Source of the DNA: Sparassis latifolia
Taxonomy: Eukaryota > Basidiomycota > Agaricomycetes > Polyporales > Sparassidaceae
Direction of reading: 5' to 3'
NCBI GenBank assembly: GCA_018466975.1
Contig: CM031557.1
Span: forward strand, 2,046,001-2,110,000
Length of the DNA stretch: 64,000 bases
Part shown: piece by piece, positions 57,149 to 64,000 of the stretch
How the letters are laid out: every line of letters begins with the position of its first letter
Position numbering within the stretch: position 1 is the stretch's first letter
Position numbers and translations under genes: made by a program
Notes under the pieces: model-generated
Seen by the model: only the letters and a program-made list of their open reading frames with translations
The model's database searches: none
Told to the model about the DNA's origin: nothing

Positions 57149-57646
57149 AATGTGGTTTTGGGTTTCGTGAGCTGTCTTGTCGTATCTTTTCGTGTTTTTC
57201 CATGTACCGCCATATGTGTAATTTTCAATTACTGATTCTATGCGGTGGATCTGGATCTGGTGGGTAAAATGTCTCTGTGGACGATCGGCATGTTGTTGAG
57301 AAGTTACCGGAGGCCGACCAGTGTGAAACGAGCAGCATGATTGTGTTTGCTAGGGCTCGCTCTTCCTCATCCAGGCTGTCTGTCGAGTCGACGTTCTCCG
57401 CCGTGCTTGACATAATTTGGGACTAGAAAGATGCACTCGGAGTCTCTGGAACAGCACAGGATTTTGCATGCCTGTGAAGATAGAAGTAGGGCGTTCTCCG
57501 AACAGCCTCATGGCACTCCAGCCACTAGCACTACCGCCCCGCCGTGTCCTGCATGACATGGCCGCTTCCTTTCCATGACCTACCGAGAGCCTTTTCTATT
57601 TCTGCACTCTGTCTATCTACCAAGGCCATCTGGATGCACTGCGGCG
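57149..57646. other. Intergenic region
   Basis: This is the promoter region of the WW-type gene. A 62-codon minus-strand open stretch (57413-57225) with DSLDEEERALAN is not supported by any motif. An upstream ATG at 57575, in frame with the next gene, lies here. Confidence 0.4.
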
Positions 57647-60600
57647 ATGCTTTCAGACAAGGTACGCCGAGCGGTCGCAGCCCTCCTGCGAAAGCTGCTG
57701 TCGTCGAAGCTGCTCCAATATCCGCTGCGGGCCTTGCTATATCTGTGGCTGTTCCTCAAGCGTCGGATCTTCGGACTTGAAAATAGCAGGCGGTCAGACG
57801 GAGGAAGAAAACCTGGAGGTAACGCGGGCGTGCTACCTTCTGCAGGGCCATCTCCGGATCCCAGGCTGAGATGGGGAACTGAGGGAGACTGCACGCGGAG
57901 TTCCAGCAGTCCAGCGGAGCCGAAGCTGCGGTGGGTAGACGAGGAAATCGGGAAAGACACTCAGGTCGTCTCTGCAAGCCAAGTCCCGCTGTCCGCCCTC
58001 GGACTCAATCTCGGACAGGGCTCACCCCGTCTACTCCAGCCTACAGACGTCCCCAGCACTGGATCGGTGTCGGCGAACGGGGACACTTTCTTGCACCCGT
58101 ACGCGTGGCCGCGGCATAATGCCTCGAAGTCCTCGCAAGACATCGGCCTGATCTCTCTCAGCGACCGGGGGCAGGACCGCGAGGATGGTCACCTGTCGGT
58201 CCGGTCGAACGTCTCTCAAGCCCTTCCGGGGCACTTGCGCCCGACGTCTCGCGCGTCCTCGCGCGCAATCTCGCGAATCGCCTCACGCGCGCACTCTCGA
58301 GCATCGTATTCGACACGCGCACCGTCGCGCTCGCGCTCGCAGGCACCGTCACCGTCCCCGCAGCGCTCCGCCATCGAGCTCGCGCCGCAGTACTCCCCGG
58401 CAACCCCGAGCCCACGTCTCGCCGTGCCCGTCGGGAACACCATCCCGCCGCCCTCATTCCAGTCGTGCGAGTTCACGCCCAAGTGCAGGCAGAAGATGTA
58501 CCCGGTGATGGAGGTCCTGCGGTACGAGCGCAAAGTCATCATGTGCGTAGTGCTTCTTGTGGTCCGGCGATGATCGTTGAACGTTCACGGGGCCGCAGAC
58601 CGAACGTGGAACTGCAGTGCATTATTCCCCCGCTGACGACGTCCTTCCCGCTGTACGTCTCCTTGCTTATCATGCTGCGAGCGGCACTCATGGATACTGC
58701 CAGTGAAGGTGCACCTCCTGATTGGGTGGCATGTACGCACCCGGAAGGCGCGCTGTACTTTTACCACCCGGGCAGAGTAAGATTCTCATATAGTCTCATT
58801 GTCGGGCTGTGAACTGACGGCATCGGCTCTAGCGAATATACACGGAGGCCAACCTGTGCGAGCCCGATATGTTGCTGGAAGTATTGGCGTTCGCTGAACA
58901 GATTGAGGAGACCGTGCGTAACGATAATATAGTGCTCCCAGAGGATGCGGAACTAGTGTTAGATCTGGAGGACGACGAGGAAGGCGGGCGTAATTGGTGT
59001 TACTACTACGCCAGTGACAGCAGACGGACGTTGTTCTGGCTGCATTCATATGATGCATCTGACATTTTGCAAGCGGAAGTGAGGGGAGTGAGCTCACTCG
59101 CCCATATCAGTATGGTTCATTTCTCACCTTGAGTTGATCCCCACAACTAAACGGTGCTTCTAGAGCACGAATTAGAGGGCTACTATTGGTACGTGCTGCA
59201 GCGAGCCAGTGCGTATTTTCCGATGAATAGCCTGCGTAGATCGCTGATCTATTTCTCCCGTCACCAGCGTGTTCTATCCCTTTGCTAAGATCTACGTAGG
59301 CAACACATAGAGCAATTCCCATACAATCATAAGCCATCCGAGGATGTGCTGAAGCACCTCACGAGCATTATTCTACACCTTTCGATCGGTGAGCAATGAG
59401 ATGGCTGTTCGAACGAAGCACTGACATTTCACGGCCATTCGGCAGACCAAATGACATCGCCTTCGTCTACGAGCGCATACACGGCTGAAGAACTGCAGAA
59501 GATGATTGCATTAATTAGGGGTATCCGAGGTGAGGATTGAGGTGACCCGCACGTTCGAACCTTGCTAATCGATACTGTCGTCGCAGACATCGGATACAAT
59601 GAGCACACGGCCGCTGTTGTAGGTGAGTCAAGTTGTACGGGTGTTTACGATATACTCGTAGATGAGGCTGACTTTCGTCATTTACCCCTAGGTCGTTTGA
59701 TGTATATGTTCGGTGCATTTTATTCCTGCCTCTTCCTAACGCCCTCCTGACATATGTGTGCAGCACACCATAGATTTCTACATTTCCATGGGCAATATGG
59801 TGCCCGCCTTTGTCGGGACCAGAGTATCTACGGAGAATCAACGCCCGCGAGAACACTCCTCATTAGAATAATGTCTCCCATCTTCTTTAATGCACCCGAT
59901 GTGCATTTGCGCGGTCTGGAGAGCCTCTGGATAGACGGCTTGATCAACCAGCTTCCATGGAGTAACTTCATACAAAGGCTCAAAGTCGACTGGCAGGAGT
60001 TTGTCCTATACGTGCGCCCATCCCCTTGCGCTCTGGTCTTCTGTATATGACTGATGCTGAGTGCCATACAGGCGACCGTCATGCTTAACGCCAACGTCGC
60101 ATTTTTGACGATCCCCGATGTGGACCCTGGGCCGGGACAGAGTACTCTGGCCAAGGTCTGCAGCTTCATATCGATCATCACGAGCGTCGGCAGCATCATA
60201 TTGGGGCTGTTGCTCGTGCGGCACCATCGCGTCAGGCCGAGAGAGACGGCCCAGGAGGTTGTACGTAGACCTGCCTGCTGTATTTGGGCGCCAGTCTAAT
60301 AACAGTTTCAGGTGGACTATCTGCTGCGGCGGAAGCACCCTACCCTCGGTTTGGAGACGCTCGCAATCCTGTACAGCCTGCCGTATGCCTTACTCATGTG
60401 GGCGTAAGTGTGTCGGATCCTGCGTGTTTGCTAATTTTACTGATGCTATTCAGGATGCTCACGTTCCTGCTGGCGTTCGCGTTCGAGTGTTTCATTCATC
60501 ACGGCCTTTCCGCATACGTGCTTGCAACGTTCTGGGTTGTCATTGGCCTACTGATCCTGTGGTGTATCTACACACTCTGGGACTCGGAAGCAGGCGAGTC

Positions 60601-60766
60601 TGCTTGGATGTCGCTGGGTCACACCGTAGAGCACCTTCTCTCCAGGGTACAGCAGCGACTGCTTTGCGCGCCGAAATTGTCTTTCGGCATGTTTTCAAGG
60701 AGACACCATCCACACGTCGCCGAAGACATCACTCCACGGTCAGCACGCTTCGACATCGAGCCGTGA
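57647..60766 (+). CDS. WW-type multi-pass membrane protein, unknown function
   Basis: Thirteen exons: 57647-58542, 58599-58652, 58704-58776, 58833-59109, 59164-59208, 59311-59388, 59446-59529, 59587-59622, 59692-59712, 59764-60011, 60072-60260, 60312-60403, 60454-60766; 801 residues. The start could also be 57575 (24 residues longer). The N-terminus is basic and may form a membrane helix (LLQYPLRALLYLWLFLKRR), followed by a disordered Ser/Arg-rich stretch (repeated SRASSRAISR). A WW-like motif (PPDWVACTHPEGALYFYHPG) lacks the second Trp. A charged middle (LPEDAELVLDLEDDEEGG) leads to four C-terminal membrane segments, including CSFISIITSVGSIILGLLLV and TFWVVIGLLILWCIYTLW. From memory such proteins are common in Agaricomycetes and uncharacterised. 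Exon 9 is only 21 nt. A decayed tandem copy follows. Confidence 0.8.
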
Positions 60767-62369
60767 TCTGCCATAGTGTGTTATTTATCATCGCTTTCAC
60801 GCTTTCTACGTGGACTATGAAATCTTGTCTGTATTTTTGATCACAATTTACTTGGTTTATACCCAAGGAACTCCATGTGTAATTTATATGTAGCGATCTT
60901 GTCGTCCCCTTTTACTTATGACTACACGATTCCGCCCTTGATCCCTTTACCCGGCGGGCCCACCTTGTTCTTGGGGGTTATCCTCTGACACTTTGTTCCG
61001 TGATACCCACACGTAGCGTAGACTTTCTACTCCGTCTGCTGTATATATTATCCATATCTTGGTGTTTGGCCGATACTTCGTCCAGTTTCTCTCTCAAGTG
61101 CAGAGTCAGGAGGACCTCTGAGAGACAGTGAAGCGCGTGACCGCGCCGTGTAGGCTTTCCAAATTCCGCTCGATTCCCGTTTCTTCCACGCATCTCTAGC
61201 TATGATGTTGGACTCTACAATGTCGGTTTCGTTGCGCACAGAACGTGTCGTTGGACATGAACCCTTTGCACTTATCTCAATTATTTACTGAATGGTGAAT
61301 GTTTCTTTTATTATATCCGTCCATTTACACCGGTGAGTGTTGAACGTTGGATCTTTCTCACCGCTTCACATCTTGTGGCTCCTTAAGCATACCAGCGCCG
61401 TTCAGGCGCGAATGATTCGGGATGGAACTCAGGAAAAGAACTGTTGCAAGTACTAGTATTCCTAGGACTGGCCTATAACTAGAGGTGGAAAACGTCGAAT
61501 TTGACCGAAGTCTCATTTAGCTTCCTGTTAAAGGCATGAAGGTTGAGGCCTGAAGAATGGCGTCTGTGACTGCTCCTATGGAACGACTATCCTTTGGCAT
61601 CTCAGCCTTCTGCCACCGCTTCCACGTTTGTATGGTGGCACGACTATATTCTGTCCGTGCACTCAACCCAAAAAGTCCCTTTATATCGCCTTATGGCCTT
61701 GGACAATGTACGCAGCTGCTATCGTCAAGACTCTTGCGGCTACTGTTGCATGCTCCGTCTCTATGGGTCTTTATAAGCAGTCGGGACTTTGGTCTGAAGA
61801 TTGGTACTGGTTGGCAGACCAAAAGCGGGGGAATAGCGGAAGAGATTCAGATGTGGTACCTCCACCAATAAAACCCTAATTGGAGTTATTGGACAATACA
61901 CAAAGCATATCAGAGAGTTCTTCCTTCGATGAATGGATGAGGAGGTTCGCAAATATCTTATCTGCGCCGGCCGCCCTCGCACAAAGCGTCTTCCATGTGC
62001 TCAATGACATCCCCAACAAGCGTCCTTTATCAGTCAATGCCGACAATCCGCTTTGTCTGTATACCGATACTTCGTATGGTGCTTCAGCATGTTCACAAAG
62101 CAATGGCCCGCTTCGCAAAGGGACTGCGGGCAAATTAATTTGCGGTCGCGTTTCTTAGATATCGCGAGTCTCGAGCGACCGTTCTGACTACACTGTTCCG
62201 AAGCAGTTCATGGTCGCGCTGGTGCCTCAACACTCTCCAGGACCGTCGAGAAATCACCTTGCTATTGAAAACACCACCGCGGTGTCCAAACGGTGGAATG
62301 TATCTGGTAATGGGGGTCCAGCAATACGGCCGGAATATTGTCCTGTGCCATATTGCGTCTTCCAAGCGA
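60767..62369. other. Intergenic region with uncertain open stretches
   Basis: Open stretches at 61557-61879 (including WPWTMYAAAIVKTLAATVAC) and 61880-62158 (including SFDEWMRRFANILSAPAAL) on the plus strand look partly protein-like but show no recognised domain and no homology I can see to the upstream WW-type gene. They may be the N-terminal part of the decayed copy or unrelated remains. Confidence 0.35.
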
Positions 62370-63640
62370 TCCTTCAACAGAGCTTCCGGGGCCATTACTG
62401 GCACGGGCTGTCTCCTGTGAGTACTTTATTGAGTGCACTTGCGTGATGTGTTGTTACCTCGTGTCATCGGGACTTTTTTACCTCCGCACTAAAGCCATAC
62501 ACGCACCATGCAGAGGAATTTCCATACAACTTACGGTCATCTGACGATGTGCTGAAGCACCTTGGGTTATGGGCGGTTCGGACTAGCACGGCCTTCGGCA
62601 GACCAGACGACGCCGCCTGGTCTGCGAGCACATACATGGCTAATGAACTTCCGAGAATGATAGCACTGCTCAAGAATATCCGAAGTGAGTACTGCGGTAG
62701 CCTGTGCTTCGGTACTTGCTAACATCTCCGGCCAATGTAGTAGACACCTGATCCAACGAATATGCAACCCGTATTATGGGTGAGTAGTTTGTATTGGGTG
62801 CTTATGATTTTCGTCGATCCGGCCGAATTTGTAAAGGCTTAGGTCGTTTAACAGTTTCATTCGGTAAAAATCATACTGCAATTCCGCCAGGACCCACCCA
62901 CATATGTTTGGAGCATCACAGATTCCTACATCACGGTGCCCGCCCTCCATTACCGGGACCGAAGTATTTACGGAGATTCAACGATTCCAAGGACATCCCT
63001 CATCATATTCTCCTATCTCCGACCCCCTTCAAGGCATATGGTATACATCTATATGATTCCGCGATTCCCAGGTGGTCTGATCGATGAACTGCCATAGAGC
63101 TACTTCACAGAGAAGCCAGAGGTGGACTAGCGGAAGTTCATCCTATGTGTGCGCACATCGCAGCGCGCCCTGGTCATCTGTACTATGACTGGTGATGATT
63201 ATAGGCCATGATCACACTTGTGGCTGAGATGGTGGTTCTGACTGTCCCAAGTGTGGGCCTTTGGCAAGGGCAGCGCACTGCTCTTCGAGGTCACCAGCTT
63301 CATATCGATCATTATGAGCCATGGCAGCACCATAGCAGGGCTCACCCACTGTGATCGTGTTATTGTTAAGCAGACAGAGACCTCCCAGGATGTCGTATGT
63401 AGATCAACTTGCTCTACTCGGGCGCTACTGAGATGTTTGCGCAGGCACACTATTTGTTGAAATGGAGCCATCCTACCGTATGCCTCGAGACGCGCCCTTT
63501 TATGAATAGTCTGCAGTGCGGTCCTTGCTTAGTGCTATGCCAATTCTTTTCGTCTTCGATAATATTTACTGACTTCTGTCATGCAGTCACTCTTGGTTGT
63601 ACTTCTCATCGTGTGGTGCATTTACACGTTGTGAGATAAG
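62370..63640 (+). pseudogene. Decayed tandem copy of the WW-type membrane protein gene
   Basis: Segments parallel the intact gene in order. EEFPYNLRSSDDVLKHLGLW and ANELPRMIALLKNIR (62513-62685) match its exons 6-7 (QFPYNHKPSEDVLKHL; AEELQKMIALIRGIR). A block near 62925-63000 matches the HHRFLHFHGQYGARLCRDQS exon, with a similar run through DRSIYGDST. The segment at 63272-63400 (EVTSFISIIMSHGSTIAGL) matches the membrane exon CSFISIITSVGSIILGL. Several segments hold stops or lose splice sites. The first 5 exons are not recognisable. The copy arose by tandem duplication and is no longer functional. Confidence 0.7.
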
Positions 63641-64000
63641 GATTAAGGAAAGTAACCACAGTCTATGCTGTGGAGCGCTTCGAAGCGTCTGTTTAATGGT
63701 GCTGAGCGTAAAGTGGTTCCCTTGTGCTGCTTACTGCCCACATTGTTCTTCAGAATGTACTGTCCTTTGACAGTTCACAATTTGAGGGGTTCACTCCGTG
63801 GCCACATATCGATGCATCCTCACTGCTTTCCTGGGCCAATTGGTATTGTGGTCTGTGCGTTAGACAGGCTTTCGCACGTCTTAGAAGTTTGATCTGTATC
63901 GCAGCGATACGTCTCCGTAGTCGTACACGTTTGCTCACCGTCTTCGGAATCATCGATACCCGGAAGAAACGTCAAACTGCACGGGCAAGCCACGTACAGA
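63641..64000. other. Window end, no recognised gene
   Basis: The stretch follows the decayed copy and probably holds its former 3' end. No other coding segment is seen. Confidence 0.35.

Noticed and set aside
57225..57413. Minus-strand 62-codon frame with an acidic stretch
   Set aside because: Too short, no supporting motif or splice continuation; left as intergenic.

Overview
The window is from a filamentous basidiomycete, most likely an Agaricomycete (mushroom or wood-rot fungus). The evidence is dense short introns of about 46-100 nt in every host gene, a chromodomain-bearing Ty3/gypsy element of the basidiomycete type, an F-box protein and a WW-type membrane protein of kinds common in these fungi, and ordinary eukaryotic housekeeping genes. 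No species can be named from the sequence alone.

Layout. Bases 1 to about 33,000 are AT-rich, gene-poor and full of nested transposons. An old minus-strand gene resembling the DUF6698 family (exons at 1-549 and 8298-8985) is split by a nearly complete Ty3/gypsy retrotransposon (555-8292, 5-bp target duplication GCTTA). That element is itself interrupted by a probable solo LTR (1344-2713) and a hAT-like MITE with an exact 8-bp duplication (3572-3978). Downstream are two more MITEs (10060-10358, 11285-11740), remnants of transposon-associated genes, a second degraded gypsy integrase (16575-17135), and a decayed acidic-protein gene (17466-25410). This last gene is split by another copy of the solo LTR (18956-20295) and by a 4.6-kb foldback element (20747-25328) whose arms carry tRNA-derived modules and whose interior holds a 98-bp tandem array. 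A third, inverted LTR copy (25866-27151) and a second inverted-repeat element (30126-31573) follow.

From about 33,400 to 60,800 the DNA becomes GC-richer and gene-dense. The genes, in order, are: a low-complexity hypothetical protein (-), a FYVE-RING ubiquitin ligase (+), a CSC1/OSCA-type stress-gated cation channel (+), a small hypothetical gene (+), the SNARE SEC20 (-), an F-box protein (+), a secreted GH47 alpha-mannosidase carrying a one-base frameshift (+), the oligosaccharyltransferase subunit SWP1/ribophorin II (-), an intron-containing tRNA-Cys(GCA) (+), the proteasome lid subunit RPN3 (-), the complex I assembly factor NDUFAF2 (+) and a WW-type multi-pass membrane protein (+). The right end (62,370-63,640) holds a decayed tandem copy of that last gene.

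The host genes are unlinked in function apart from a loose secretory/proteostasis theme (SEC20, SWP1, GH47, FYVE-RING, F-box, RPN3). RPN3 and NDUFAF2 share a 200-bp divergent promoter, as do the first two genes (675 bp). I did not find a clear candidate for a wholly new biological system. The most unusual items are the nested mobile elements, the tRNA-bearing foldback, the frameshifted mannosidase, and a start codon apparently split by an intron. All intron positions were worked out by eye from GT/AG sites and reading-frame continuity, and need transcript data to confirm.
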